From the NCBI GenBank assembly GCA_009763385.1, contig VDCT01000284.1, positions 1 to 64,000 on the forward strand: 64,000 nucleotides of DNA, read 5' to 3'. Below, piece after piece: positions 1 through 12,224 of this stretch (positions are counted from its first letter, which is position 1; the number at the start of each line of letters is the position of its first letter). The stretch comes from Coix lacryma-jobi var. lacryma-jobi. Its lineage: Eukaryota; Streptophyta; Magnoliopsida; Poales; Poaceae. The translations under genes and the position numbers were made by a program. Under the pieces are notes generated by a model. That model saw only the letters and a list, made by a program, of their open reading frames with translations. It was not told the origin of the DNA and did not search any database.

Positions 1-1734
1 GCTACCTGCTACGCTTGCACTTCCCCGCCTCCAACAACGTCGCCGAGTACGAGGCCCTCGTCAATGGGCTGCGCATCGCCCTCGAGCTCGGGGTCCGACG
101 CCTCGACGTTCGAGGGGACTCGCAGCTCGTCATCAACCAGGTTATGAAGGCTTCGAGCTGCATCGATCCCAAGATGGAGGCATACTGCGGAGAAGTGCGC
201 AAGCTAGAAGACAAGTTCTACGGCCTCGAGCTCAACCACATCTCTCGAAAATACAACGAGGCCGCAGACGAGCTGGCAAAGTTGGCATCCACGCGCGGCA
301 CGGTTCCACCAGATGTCTTCTCGAGGGACGTTTTCGAGCCATCCGTCAAAATCGGCCCGGGGGCTGGCCCCTCGACGCCACCCCTCGAGCCAGACGCGGG
401 GGCTCGACCGTTAACGCCACCCCTCGAGAACGACCCCTCGACATCCGATGAGGCAATGCAGATTGACACTCCCGCCTCTTCTTCATCACGACCCCTCGAC
501 TGGCGGACGCCCTTCCTCGACTACCTGACGCAAGGCGTGCTACCGGAAGATAAGACGGAGGCCCGACGCATCGCTCGAAGGGCCAAGACCTACGTCATCT
601 ACGGCGACGAAAGAGAGCTGTACCGTCGAAGCCCATCAGGAATCCTTCAACGCTGCATCCCCTCGAGGAGGGACGCAGGCTCCTCGACGACATGCACTCG
701 GGGGCTTGCGGCCATCACGCAGCGCCAAGGACCCTGGTGGGGAACGCCTTCCGACAGGGCTTCTACTGGCCAACCGCCATCGGAGACGCCAAGGGCCTGG
801 TCCAAGCTTGCCAAGGGTGTCAGTTCTACGCCAAGCAAACGCACCAGCCCGCGCACGCCCTGTAGATGATCCCCATCACTTGGCCGTTTGCCGTCTGGGG
901 GCTCGACCTCGTGGTCCCCTCAAGATGACAACTGGAAAGTACACGCATGTGCTCGTGGCCATCGACAAATTCACCAAGTGGATCGAGGCCAAGCCCATAG
1001 GTGACCCCACCTCCGAGAAGGCTGTCGAGTTCATAGCCGACATCATGTACCGGTTTGGGGTGTCTAACGTCATCATCACCGACAATGGCACCCAATTCAC
1101 AGGCAAAAAGTTCGCCAACTTCTGCGACGACAACAACATTCGCGTGACCTAGGCTTCGGTCGCGTACCCTCAATGCAACGGGCAGGTCGAGCGCGCCAAT
1201 GGCATGATACTCCATGGGCTGAAGCCGAGGCTGTTCAAGACCCTCAAAAATTTCGGAAAGGGGTGGGCTGCAGAGCTCCCCTCGGTGCTGTGGGGCCTCA
1301 GGACTACGCCGAGTCGAGCCACCGGGTTCACTCCGTTCTTCCTAACCTACGGCGCCGAGGCTGTCTTGCCTACGGACCTCGAGGACGGCTCCCCTCGACT
1401 TCGAGCCTACAACGAGGAAACCAACGATGAAAGGTTCGCCAATGACTAAGGACCAGACTCGAGAGGCTCGGACTTGGCCGCTCATCAATACTCCGCGCAG
1501 CTAACCAGCAATACTTCGACGCTACCACGAACAAGCACGGCGCAAGCGGGACCTAGGCGGTGGGACCTCGTGCTTCGACGTCTGCCAAGACAATCGAGGG
1601 GAGCAAATGCTCACGCCCTCAATGGGATGGTCCATCAACCTTAGCTGATGGCTCAACCAGGACGTAAAGCTTCTACACGGTCCGGGCAGGATCCTGGCGA
1701 ATGCGTGGAACATATCTCAGCTACGTCGCTTCTA
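1..1734 (+). pseudogene. Tat pol fragment: RNase H and integrase, broken
   Basis: The reading frame enters from the left edge. RNase H shows NNVAEYEALVNGL, GDSQLVINQV and NEAADELAKLA, the acidic-residue blocks of the Tat/Ogre second RNase H. A linker rich in Pro and acidic residues follows (about 310-500). The integrase zinc region has HSGACGHHAAPR and CQGCQ (about 692-820). The catalytic core has VAIDKFTKWIEAKP and ITDNGTQF, and the C-terminus ends near FANAWN and LRRF at 1734. Single-base losses in a C run near 660 and a G run near 912 shift the frame. TAG at 863-865 stands where Gln is expected before MIPITWPF, and TAG at 1150-1152 where Trp is expected in VTWASVAYPQ. Frame is lost again after 1447. 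It is a clear pseudogene; the family call is strong. Confidence 0.85.
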
Positions 1735-2009
1735 AACCTTAAAGGCCTCGAGGCCTTGTTCATTGTGTTGCTTTGTACAACATGTCAAACATGAATGAAC
1801 AAACTCGCGCACTGTCATTCATTTTGCTTAGCAACTTAAGGCCTCATTCTTCATCCGTCTGGAATTCCTCCCCGAGCTCTTCTGCCGCGGGCTTAGCCTC
1901 GACATCCGGGCCAGGTGGAGGGGAGCCACCCACACCACTGTTCGCATCGGGAGGCAGCACGTCCTCATCGACGAACCGGCGCCGTCCTCCGCACAAGGCA
2001 TCGGTCGAG

Positions 2010-4057
2010 CTAGCCCGTCCCGAGGTGGCGACCGCGTCTCCTTCGAGCGGTCATCTTGACGCCTTTCCTCCCCGCCGCGGGCTCCGAGACCTGCTCCGGC
2101 GCTCGTGCTGACGGTCGCGCCCCCCCCCCCGCGCCTGCCTCCTTCTCCCGGCGGCGATGCGGCGATGGGCTCCGGGGTCGCTCACGACTCTCGTCACGGG
2201 ACGACCGGGGGCTCCCCTCTCGACGGTCATGGTGGCGCGGGCTCGATGTCACCCTCGACGCCTTGCGATGGTCGGGCCCGGAGTCCTTCTCGACGTGTTG
2301 ACCGCTCCTCGACGGCCGACCCTTCTCGAGATCCCCCGCCTGGGTCGACGCGGTCACGGCCTCCTTCTGCGCCGCAGCGATGGCGCTCCTGGTTCGAGGT
2401 TTCCTCGCGTCAGCGAGCACGTCCGGGACGGTCCTCGACGTGCCCTGGGCCTCCGATGAGGCTGGGCCTGACGGAGCCTTCCGCGGCTGCGCCCCGTGCG
2501 ATCCCTTCGCCGGGGGGACCATCCAAAACATTCTCCTGCACAGAGGAGCGATCAGCCCTGACGTCGATGACCCCCCGCGCGCCTCAAACGCGCATCCATC
2601 CCTTCGTCATCACTCTCCTCCTCATCATCGTCCTCCTCCTCCGAGCTCGAGGAACTGAGCTCGGGGGACTCCTCTCCAGGCTGCTGGTTACGACGAGCCT
2701 TCGCGAGCTTCTGTTCCCGGGCCGACCGGCGCAAGTTCCTCTCTTTTTCTTTCTTCTTCTTTGCATCCTTACTTTTCTTATCTTTCTGAGCAGAGAGGCG
2801 CCTCACCCGTCTTTCCGTGGCGTCCTCCCTCACCGGGGGCCTCGACGCGCGACATGTGAACGCCCCCTTCAAGAAAACAAACTTGATAAGAAAAACCATA
2901 AGGAGAGTGAAACAAGATTCAGAAAAAGAGAAAGGAGGGGAGGCTCGAGACCGCCTGACATGAGGGTGGCTTACCAGGTCAAGACACCCCTCGTCAGGCG
3001 CCATGGGGATCAGGTTGGTGTCCTCGGGGACAAACGACCCATGGACTGTGATCGACACCCGGGAGACACCCTCGCTCCGAGGCAGCCTTTCCTCGGCCAT
3101 CCTCGACTCGTTCAGCGCCTCGAGCGGGGCCTCTGGTCCCATCTCATGCATGAGGAGGGGGCGGTCCGCCAGAGGAAGGACCCTTCGCTAGTGGAACGCC
3201 CAAATAACCACCTGGACGGTCAAGCCCTTGTCCTCCATCAACGACTGCATCGTCTTCATCAGCGGCATCAGGTGGCCCTGCCGGTCCGCCGTGACGCCCC
3301 AGGTCCACTTCTCCGGGCGCTGGGTGATGACCCCACCGGTGTACTGCGGAAGGAGCCCGCCCTCGTTCCGCAGGTAGAACCAATGGTCGTCCCACCCCGC
3401 CTGGTTGGTGGAAAGCTTGTAGCGGAGGTATTCGCGGGGGACGTTGGCCGACGAGGTCCCAGTCCTCGTGGTGACGGTGAGAGAGCCCACACGCACAAGC
3501 CTCCTCCCGCTAGGTTTCGAGGCCTTGAGGAAGAGCTCGCCCCGGAAGAGGTGGACGAACATCTCCCAGTGCGGCTCGATCTTCAAATATCCCTCACACA
3601 CCGCGGCGAAGATGGCGGCGTGCGAGATTGAGTTGGGGGAGAAGTGTTGCAGCTCCACCTCGAAGTGGTGAGCTAGCCCTCGCATGAAGCGGCTCGGCGG
3701 AACGCCAAGCCCCATGCGGTGGTAGCGCGTAAAGCTCACCACATACCCCTCCGGCGGCTGCGGCTCCCGGTGATCCTCCGACGGAAGAACCCACCACGCG
3801 GGTCCCTCCTGCGGGTTGGGACGGAGGAGCCCCTGGGCCACAAGCGAATCCAGCTCGCGTTGTGTCGTCTTCGACGGGTTCCAGTCTTCGGCCGGCAGCG
3901 CTGGAGTCTGAGCGGCCATGGCGGCGGCGGCGCGGATTTGAGCTGCGGACGGGCGGCCGGGAAGATTCCCAATTGTGGACTCAGGAAGAAGGCGTGCGGA
4001 GGCTACGGCGGCGGTGAAGGCAAAGGCAAAGTAAAGGGTTCCTCTCCTCTCCTTCAA
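2010..4057 (-). pseudogene. Antisense ORF of Tat-1 (putative gypsy-type transposon protein), intron-containing
   Basis: Reads opposite to pol, between pol and the 3' LTR, as is usual for grass Tat elements. Exon 1 runs from 4057 to about 2975. Residues such as GYVVSFTRYHRMGLGVPPSRF and HAAIFAAVCEGYLKIEPHWEMF match the Pfam 'putative gypsy type transposon' family as I know it, and also the + strand copy at 12902-15087. A TAG at 3188-3190 interrupts AFH*RRVLPL; the second copy has a Gln codon there (FHQRCVLPL at about 13455). An intron with GTAAG donor and AAG acceptor spans about 2867-2974 (minus), at the same place as the intron of the second copy. Exon 2 is Lys/Glu rich, then Ser/Arg/Pro rich to about 2010. 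The role of these proteins is unknown; they are not transposases by any visible motif. Confidence 0.75.
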
Positions 4058-5055
4058 TATTTATAAGAGGAAACCCCAACGGGCGGGGTTTCTCACGACG
4101 GCGGAAAAAGTAACCACATGCATTTAATGTGCTCACCTAACCGCATCTCGAGCTGGTCGACAGGTACACGCGGCAACTCCACACTCGTTCCACTCCTCCG
4201 GGCCCACCACGGCCGCCGCTCCGACTTCTTGTCAGTCGCCCTAGCGCCACGATCTCCACTACCTCGCCTAAAAAGGCGCGCCCAATGGGCGGAAGGTATC
4301 CAAGCGACGGAGGCTTCTTCAGGAAGGTAAAAACGGGCCCCGGCCCTAAGTCTCGAAGCAACGAAGGCTGGCCCTCGAAGAGGGTTTGACAGCCGGCTTC
4401 GAGCACCCGAGTCAGGGACACCAAGGGGCGCCACTTGCAAGCATCGCTCGAGGGCCAAGCCCTCGAGGCCCCTCACGTGTATCCAAGGCGGGGAGCACGA
4501 CATGCAGTGAGATCCCCTCGGAGGGAGGCATCGAGCCACCAGGTCCTATCGAATGGACCCAGCACTCCTGCAGACTGAGGACCCATGCTTTATGAGATCG
4601 CCTTCGGGCTACAGTCGACCCCATCGAACGGGGCACGAGGTCTCACTTGGATTCCCCCGTTACCAGCTCACCGGGAACCTCGATACTCGCCCGCTCGTGG
4701 TAGTATGAGGCATCCCCCCTCGCATCCGATCGAAAGGACTCGCGGGATGACAAGCCAGGGCAACCGGCGTGCCGGACAGCTCGAAGTGCCAGCCGGTCGG
4801 TTCAGCCTGGCACCCCTCGACGAAAGAGGGTAAAAAACTCGGGGGCTCGACACCTAAAAAACGCAACTAACATTCACACTCACAAAACAGCCCACGAGGG
4901 AGTCCTAACCACTCCCCCGTGGCTTCGGGGGCTACACCCGCGGGTGTCGCTCGCACGACACCCACGGAATCAAAGCGGCCAAACCCTCGTGACCAGTTAG
5001 CTAACCCTCGAGATCCCAGTCGGGAGCCCCTGCTCGAGTGCAAGCACTCAAACAA
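4058..5055. other. Non-coding region between antisense ORF and 3' LTR of Tat-1
   Basis: GC-rich, with many CTCGA words. Open frames here have no recognisable domain and no homologous frame elsewhere in the window. It should contain the promoter of the antisense ORF on the minus strand (a possible TATA, seen on + as TATTTATAAG near 4057-4066, lies next to the ATG) and ends in the purine tract. Confidence 0.5.
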
Positions 5056-5070
5056 GGGCTTGGGGGCTAC
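5056..5070 (+). promoter_or_regulatory. Polypurine tract of Tat-1
   Basis: GGGCTTGGGGGCTAC directly precedes the LTR start TGTCGGGG. This is the usual plus-strand priming site and wording of Tat elements. Confidence 0.7.
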
Positions 5071-6353
5071 TGTCGGGGGTCCACAAAAGGGGTACCCCCA
5101 ATCAACGCAAACAAATAGGTTAAACCTAGAACACCAATTAATAAACCCAGCTAAGCTAACCTTCCAAGAAACCAACCCCTCGGAGCCTGCAACGCTGGCA
5201 CACCGCCAGGGAGCTTAGACTTATCAAAACCTTACCGGCCGCCTCCTGGTAGTCTACCCCTCGAACCCGCTACAGTTGTGCACCGCTCCTCGGGACCCCG
5301 AGCGGGGACCTCAAGCCCCTCCAGCACGATAGCCTATCCCTCGAGGCTCGTCTCACCCTAGGCCTCGAGCTGGAGCTCAACCTCCGCTCACCCGAGCCCT
5401 CCGCGCCCGGCCTCGAGCGAGCGCTCCACTACCCTTCGAAGCCCTCCACGAAGAGGAAGCTTCCTGCTCCCCAGCCCCGATGACCGTACCAATCCCATAC
5501 CGCGCATTTAATGCGTCCACCTACTCCAGTCACGTCCTCTGCAACCCGACGTGTACCACAGTGAACCAGGGCAGAGTCAAGTCTCATTTTCACTACAAGC
5601 ATGGGCAAAAAGGCGCCAGTATGGCACTGTTAACCCATACCCTACACTGTCGCACGTCCAAGCCACGTCTCGAGGCCCGGATACCTGCTGCTCAATCGGG
5701 TTTCCCGGGACTTGCCCATAACTGCGGGGACTCGAGCCCCCCGTAGGCGCCACCTCGAGGCCGGCTCTGAGCCCCTCGAGCCCTGGCTACTTTCACGCTA
5801 TTGGAGGACAGGTACCCCAAGACCCGGAGGGGCCCCGCCATGTCCTGTACGTGCCGGGATGGGTGTTGTACGGCTTCCACATCGCCACGCCTCCACGTTC
5901 GCGCCCGGGATGGAGGCCACGCATCAAGGACGCCCCAACAGCAACACCCACGTTGACTGTAGTGACTTCGACAAGACAGAGTTCCTACCCTTCGCCATGT
6001 CGAGCACTGTACATGTCAATCTTGTGTAAACCCTGGCCTCCTCTTGTTCTATAAAAGGGGATGCCAAGGCCCTTCGCGCGAGAGGGACGACGCATGAGTC
6101 TATGCTCTCGCACACAAGTCCACACACACACACACACGAGTCCGGACTCCGGTCCACGCTCGTTGAGCTTGTATTCGCCCCTGTACAAGCACTTAGGTGC
6201 AAGTAATACAAGAACCTCCTCCCCCGCTGGACGTAGGGCCTTCTTTGCCCGAACCAGGATAAATCCTTGTGTCATCTTGCATCACCATCCAGGAAGAGAG
6301 CACGCGATCATATTACTCATTGGTGTCATACCCCCGGGTTCGAAACACCGACA
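5071..6353 (+). repeat. 3' LTR of Tat-1
   Basis: 1283 bp, starts TGTCGGGGGTCC after the purine tract and ends CGAAACACCGACA. The start is the common Tat LTR start. It contains a TATA box at 6050-6057 and a short CA run at 6119-6137. The 5' LTR is outside the window, so LTR divergence cannot be measured. Confidence 0.8.
6050..6057 (+). promoter_or_regulatory. TATA box in Tat-1 LTR
   Basis: TATAAAAG followed by GGGG, about 980 bp into the LTR; a likely core promoter for U3-driven transcription. Confidence 0.55.
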
Positions 6354-9296
6354 ACTATGAGATTCGTTTTAAGCCGAATCTCAGTCGTATTTTAGACCCT
6401 CAGGGCAATGTTGTTTGTGTGATTTCGCCCTTTGGTAAAGTCTTTCGTGCAGATTTCTCAGAGTCGTTTGGTATTTCCCGCTGTCTTTTTGCTAGTCCTT
6501 CCTCCTCTGATCTTTGGAAGTGGCATAGGAGGCTCGGTCATTTAAGCTTCGACTTGCTTGCAAGACTTAGCTCACTTGGCCTAATCCGAGGATTGCCCAA
6601 GCTGTCGATGGAGAAGGATCTTGTTTGCCACTCTTGTAGACATGGGAAGATGGTTGCCGCTCCCCACCATCCAGTGACTCAGGTCATGACCAAGCGCCCT
6701 AGAGAGCTTTTGCATATGGACCTTGTTGGTCCGGCTCGGGTGAGCTCGGTTGGGGGGAAGTGGTATGTGCTTGTTGTTGTCGATGATTTTTCGAGATATT
6801 CGTGGGTCTTCTTTTTAGCTGAGAAGACCGAGACTTTCTCCTCTGCTCGCAATCTGATTTTGCGTCTTCAGAACGAGTTCCCTTTGAACTCGATGCGAGC
6901 TATTAGGAGTGATAATGGTTCCGAATTCAAGAATTCGGATTTTGAGAAGTTTTGTAACTCTTTGGGTTTGGAGCATCAGTTTTCTTCCCCCTACACACCG
7001 CCACAGAATGGTGTTGTAGAGAGGAAGAATCGGACCCTTGTAGAGATGGCCAGGACGATGCTCGATCAGCATAGGACTCCTAGGCGATATTGGGCCGAAG
7101 CTATGAGCACTGCATGCTATATCTCCAATCGCATTTTTCTTCGAGCTTTCTTGAAAAAGACCTCTTATGAGTTGCGTTTTGGAAAACTCCCCAAGGTGAG
7201 TTACTTTAGAGTTTTTGGTTGCCATTGTTTTATACTCAAAAAGGGCAACTTGGACAAGTTTGAGTCTCGTTCTTCTGACGGTGTGTTTTTGGGTTATGGC
7301 ACTCACACTCGAGCTTATCGTGTACTTAACCTTGACACTAACCAAGTTATGGAGACATCCGATGTCACCTTCGACGAGACCATGGTTTGTCCTTCTTCTC
7401 GTTTTGAGCGTGCAGGTGATCATGAGGTTGGTGAGCCTCTTTTTGATGACGAGGACGAGGGTGCTGAAGGTATGGATGATCCAGCACCCCCTCCACCTGC
7501 TGTGCCGCAAAGAGCGGCTTCTACGACGACTCACGGCCCCGACACGTCTTCTTCCTGGGGGCCGTGGGATCCGCCACCCCGTGCGGTACCTTTTGTACCC
7601 GGGGAGGCACCAGCTGCTGTTGAGGGGGAGATCACGTCTGCTCGAGAGGCGCCACGTCACATCCAGCGCCAACACCCCCTCAGCAGATGATCGGCAACAT
7701 TGACGAGCGGGTCACTCGGTCCAGGTCTCAAATCTCTCACTTTGCTCATTCTGCTTTTGTTGCTGATTTTGAGCCCCGAGATGTTGGACACGCTTTGACG
7801 GATCCAGATTGGGTCAATGCCATGCATGAGGAGCTTGAGAACTTTGAGAGAAATCGGGTTTGGGTTCTAGTGTCTCCACCTTCTGAGTGTCATCCAATTG
7901 GGACAAAATGGGTTTTCAAAAACAAACAGGGAGAAGATGGCCATGTTGTGAGAAACAAGGCCAGACTCGTAGCCCAGGGATATAGTCAGAAGGAGGGGAT
8001 AGACTATGAGGAGACTTTTGCTCCTGTAGCTCGTTTGGAGGCGATTAGGATACTCTTGGCTTTTGCTGCATCCAAAGGTTTCAAACTTTTTCAAATGGAT
8101 GTCAAGACTGCCTTCTTAAACGGCTACATAGAAGAGGAGGTGTATGTTAGACAACCCCCCGGTTTCGAAAATCCCAAGTTTCCAAACCATGTCTTTAAAC
8201 TCCACAAAGCTTTGTATGGTTTGAAACAAGCCCCTAGAGCCTGGTATGATAGGTTGAAAACCTTTTTGCTTGCTAAGGGTTTTAAAATGGGATGTGTAGA
8301 TAAAACGCTCTTTCTCCTCAAGCAAGGCACTGACACACTCTTGGTCCAAATTTACGTGGATGATATCATTTTCGGTGGTTCTTCTCACGCTTTGGTTGCC
8401 AAGTTTGCAGACACTATGAGCAGGGAGTTCGAGATGAGCATGATGGGCGAGCTGACTTTCTTTCTCGGATTGCAAATTAAGCAATCCCGAGAAGGAATGT
8501 TTGTGCACTAGGGCAAGTACACCCGGGACATTTTGAAGAAATTCGACATGGGTGAGGCCAAGCCTCTTCCAACACCCATGGCGACCACGACGGCCCTGGA
8601 TGCGGACAAGGAGGGAGAAGCAGTGGACCAGAAGGAGTACCAGAGTATGATCAGGTCGCTGCTGTACCTGACGATGACACGCCTGGACATTCAGTTCGCG
8701 GTGTGTCTCTGCGCACGATTTCAGTCTTCGCCGCGCACCTCTCACCGTCAATCGGTCAAGCGCATTATGAGGTACTTATCCTTCACTCCAGAATTTGGGA
8801 TTTGGTATTCTGCTTCCTCCACCCTTTCCCTTTGTGGTTATTCCGATGCCGATTTTGCTGGTTGCCGGATTGATCGCAAGTCCACTTCTGGGACTTGCCA
8901 GTTTATTGGTTCTTCTCTTGTATCGTGGTCTTCTCGCAAGCAGTCTAGTGTCGCCCAGTCGACCACAGAGGCTGAGTATGTTGCTGCGGCTAGCTGCTGT
9001 TCCTAGTTACTCTGGATGATGGCCACTTTGCGTGATTTTGGTCTGAGCTTTTCTCGCATTCCTTTGCTTTGTGACAGCGCGAGTGCCATTAGCGTTGCTA
9101 AGAACCCCGTGCTTCACTCGAAGACCAAACAAATTGATGTGCGCTTTCATTTTCTGCGAGACCACTATGAGAAGGGTGATATCGACCTTCGCCATGTCGA
9201 TACTCATCATCAGTTGGCTGATATTTTCACCAAGCCTTTGGACCAATCAACCTTTAATAGGTTGAGAGGTGAGCTTGGTGTGTGTTTCCCCTTTTA
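6354..9296 (+). pseudogene. Sirevirus A pol: integrase, reverse transcriptase, RNase H (broken)
   Basis: Pre-integrase zinc region WHRRLGHLSFDLL and CHSCRHGK; integrase core VVVDDFSRYSW and IRSDNGSEF with the downstream NGVVERKNRT Glu, giving D,D,E. The linker to RT is acidic and proline rich. RT has the entire YVDD box at 8353-8364, and RNase H ends with DLRHVDTHHQLADIF. Frame is lost near 7670-7680, where element B has one more base in a C run. Two TAG codons, 8509-8511 and 9004-9006, replace Gln codons that are intact in element B (CAG). Apart from these the frame is conserved, so decay is moderate. It acted in reverse transcription and integration in virus-like particles and the nucleus. 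Confidence 0.9.
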
Positions 9297-10831
9297 GATG
9301 GGGGAAACATTTTGACTCTTGTATGATACACTGACTTTGTGTTTTTCAGTTGGTTTTACTTCTTTTAGTTTCTTCATGCATCTTTGCATTTCAGCATACG
9401 CTTTTATATTCTGAGCTTCATGAATATAGTCTGAAGAATGTAACTATGCTCTGTGTAGTCTTTGCTCCGATGCTTTATGTTGATGTTGTAGCTTATGCTC
9501 TTTCTGATCACTGATACATACTGTGAGCTGAGCTATTTTTGAATGGTGAATTTGATTAATGAACTTAAAACTTGAAAATGTTCACCATTGAGGTATGCAA
9601 CTAGCATGTGTAGAATGTGTCGAAGTCACTTATGCTATTTATGTATGCTAGGTTGCTATGTCTCTAGTGTTGAGTCATTCACTTGCTTGGTATGTCATAT
9701 TCTGTTTAAAATCTGAACCAAGTTAAGTGAATTGAAAAGATCGAGATGGGTTTGCTTGTTAGCACCACACAGTTTCGAGACTGTTTCTCATTGCACTTTG
9801 AGTTAAACTTGAGCTGTGTAGTGTATGACCGAAACTGTTGCTTTAAGCTTCTGATTACTTATGCATAGGCTTCGCACAGTTGGAAAGTTAGGCAATAACA
9901 AGCATTCAACCTCTCGCTGTCACATGCTGATTTCTGGACTTGTGAAATTTCACCGCTGCAACTCCGATTAAAATTTGAAATCACAAGTTCATGCTTCATT
10001 TTTTAATTGGTATCAGCATGATGTTTGAACTATGCTAGGGGTAGTTCACCTTGTATACATGTTTAGCACTTGTTTGACTTCCTGTCTATACGTGTCTTGT
10101 GCTATTTTGATGGTGAATACCTTTTCGGCTACAAACTGCTCTTTGTGCTCTCATTTCAGACTTAGTGATCAGTTTGAGCCTTTGCTAGCATTCTGTGCAT
10201 GTTTCTGAGTCATCGGATCAGAACTCTGTAGAGCATCTTTGCACTCTTTTGAGTATACTCCTGAAGCTCCTAACTTGCATTTTGACTCATGCATTTTGGA
10301 AGGGGGAGAACCTCTCTTATTGGCACTTTTTGATGGTGCATTTTCTGAGGGGGAGCATTGTTTCTTGATCAGTGCATTTTCAACTAAGGGGGAGAAATTG
10401 CAAATCTTTACCCCCCGTTTGATCCAAGGGGGAGCTTTCTTGGTTGTTTGCACTATTCGAGGGGAAGTCTGTGCTGCTTCCTGTTGGCCGTAAGGCTTTG
10501 GTATCGAGCTTTATTTGCTAGTTGTGTTGAGCCTCTATGCCTCTGTCTTGAGGGACTAGCATTTTTGCTTCGATTTTTCGATTGGTATTTGCTAGCGGTG
10601 TTGAGCCTGTTCTACCTCTTCTTGAGGGCTAGCTTTGCTTTGCTTGGTTGCGTCGAGCCGTTGCCCATGTCTTTGGGAACCAAGTTGTTCTGCTCTTTCC
10701 ACTTGACCTTCTTTGGCTTTGCTATGCTTTTGGGTCATTTGGTTGAGTTCTCTCTTCTTCTCCTTCTTCCTTCTTCTTTTTCCATTATGATTTGTGTTGG
10801 TAGTTGACAATGCACTCATCAAGGGGGAGAT
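9297..10831 (+). other. Sirevirus A 3' non-coding region with multiple polypurine tracts
   Basis: No coding signal. Holds AAGGGGGAG or close variants at 10300-10308, 10348-10356, 10386-10394, 10426-10434 and the LTR-proximal one at 10821-10829. Such tandem purine tracts upstream of the 3' LTR are a described Sirevirus trait. The same layout, including flanking words, is repeated in element B. There is no env-like ORF. Confidence 0.75.
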
Positions 10832-11220
10832 TGCGGATACATGGGTGTATGCCGAGTCTCTGAGTGATGAGTGATTGTCAACTGGGATGATGCGCATGTT
10901 CTTTGGCTTGTGTTGTGCAGGTGTCGAGCACGGATACAGTGATCAGAGGCAAGGTGAAGGTCAACTAGAGACGTGCCGTGCCGATGGACCGAGAGTGGCG
11001 AAGGGCGGACGTGAGGCTTGGACTGAGGGACCGGTGGCCCGAGGATCAGCTGTGGTGGCTGGCAGCCTGGGACAGCGACGAGCGAAGACTTGCGGTCATG
11101 TGTTGCCTGAGTCGTGGACTTGGGGACACGTGTCGGTGGACGGGGTGCACGGGAGGTGCATCCCCTCTACGGCTTCGGTTTGGTGGTAGAGCCAGAGAAA
11201 AACCATCGGGTGGACGGTTT

Positions 11221-11444
11221 CCAGGTTTGGGCCTCAAAACCTGGGCGTGGACGGTTTCCGAGTTTGGCCACAAAACTCGGGCTGAGGACGGTTTCCAGGT
11301 TTGGGCCTCAAAACCTGGGCGCTGCGGGTTTGCTGAGTTTGGGCCTCAAAACTTAGATGCTGGTGGGCTGGTTTCCCGGTTTGGGCCTCAAAACCGGGGG
11401 TTGGCGGGAAAGGCTGGTTTCCCGGTTTGGGCCACAAAACCGGG
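11221..11444 (+). repeat. Array of six hairpin units with a constant loop, LTR A
   Basis: Units at 11221-11245, 11258-11281, 11295-11319, 11333-11356, 11375-11398 and 11421-11444. Each is an inverted repeat around GGGCCTC or GGGCCAC (one GGCCAC). Arms differ but pair within each unit: CCAGGTTT with AAACCTGG, CCGAGTTT with AAACTCGG, CCCGGTTT with AAACCGGG; the fourth (CTGAGTTT with AAACTTAG) is slightly decayed. Confidence 0.85.
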
Positions 11445-12224
11445 GGTGCAGAGCGGTGGCGGCACGTGGCGGCAATCGGGAGGTTGCGTCGAGGCAACGC
11501 TACGAGTTGTGCGGGCGTGGCCGTCGGATCCACCTACCATCGAGTTGGTCCAGAATAACCTTAGGGTTTAGCTGGTTCGCTCTGTAAGTAGTTAGGGGTA
11601 GAGTGGGAATTAGGAATAGTTAGAATTAGGATAAGTAGGGGGAGACACCCACCTCCCCATCGATCTCAGTTCATTTGCTCTTTGCTTCTAGGGTTTCCTG
11701 CTCTCCCAATCCCCTGCTGTAGCTAGCTGAGATCCGCAGAGAACCATACCTCTGTGTACTGTAGATTTTGAGGAAGTGAGGCCGTAACCTCACAGTTGTA
11801 GCGTGTGGTAGCCACACGGTTGCAGATTGATGACTTGATTCACGTTTTGTTCGTGTTCTTCGCGTTCTTCGTTTCTCCGTGATTTTCCCGTCACTCGATC
11901 TCCCTCTCTAGTGCGTCTTTGCGAAATCCGTTTGAATCAACTTGTTCGTATTTGAAAGGAGATCATTTCCACCAAAGGAATTTACCTAACTCCTTACGAA
12001 CAAGTAGATCAGGTTGATTTTGTTTTCGTGGCGCTTTTCGGTTCATCCTCCACCCCTTTTGATTTCCCGGTGTTTGAGTCAATTTGAGCGGATGATTTCT
12101 TGGGGATAGTCTCCTAACTACTCCGTGATCATCCTCTCCAAGTTTGGGAACTTGGGTTTTTGGGTTGAATCGATTTGGAGAAGATTTGGGTGAAGGGCGA
12201 CCAAAATCGCCCTCACTGGGAGTT

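Larger units (their letters stand above)
1..6353 (+). mobile_element. Tat-lineage Ty3/gypsy retrotransposon, 3' half (Tat-1)
   Basis: The order is RNase H, integrase, an antisense intron-containing ORF, a purine tract and a 3' LTR. This is the known layout of grass Tat elements (RIRE2/Grande/Cinful-like). The left end is cut by the window edge. The right end is sharp: the LTR closes with CCGACA at 6353 and Sirevirus coding sequence resumes at once. Homologous Sirevirus B (50045-50053) shows the uninterrupted site GACAACTAT, so ACTAT (6354-6358) is the expected target-site duplication; its partner lies left of the window. Pol is broken by stops and frameshifts, so this copy cannot encode its own enzymes. 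Confidence 0.85.

Noticed and set aside
2105..3631. 508-residue + strand open frame
   Set aside because: It is the reverse of the antisense ORF of Tat-1, with no domain and GC-driven openness.
9297..10831. Env-like gene between pol and 3' LTR of Sirevirus A
   Set aside because: Frames are short, contain the purine tracts and are not conserved with element B.
11221..11444. CRISPR-like array of regular repeats
   Set aside because: Units are palindromes with a constant loop inside an LTR of a plant retrotransposon, repeated in other LTRs; there are no spacers or cas genes.
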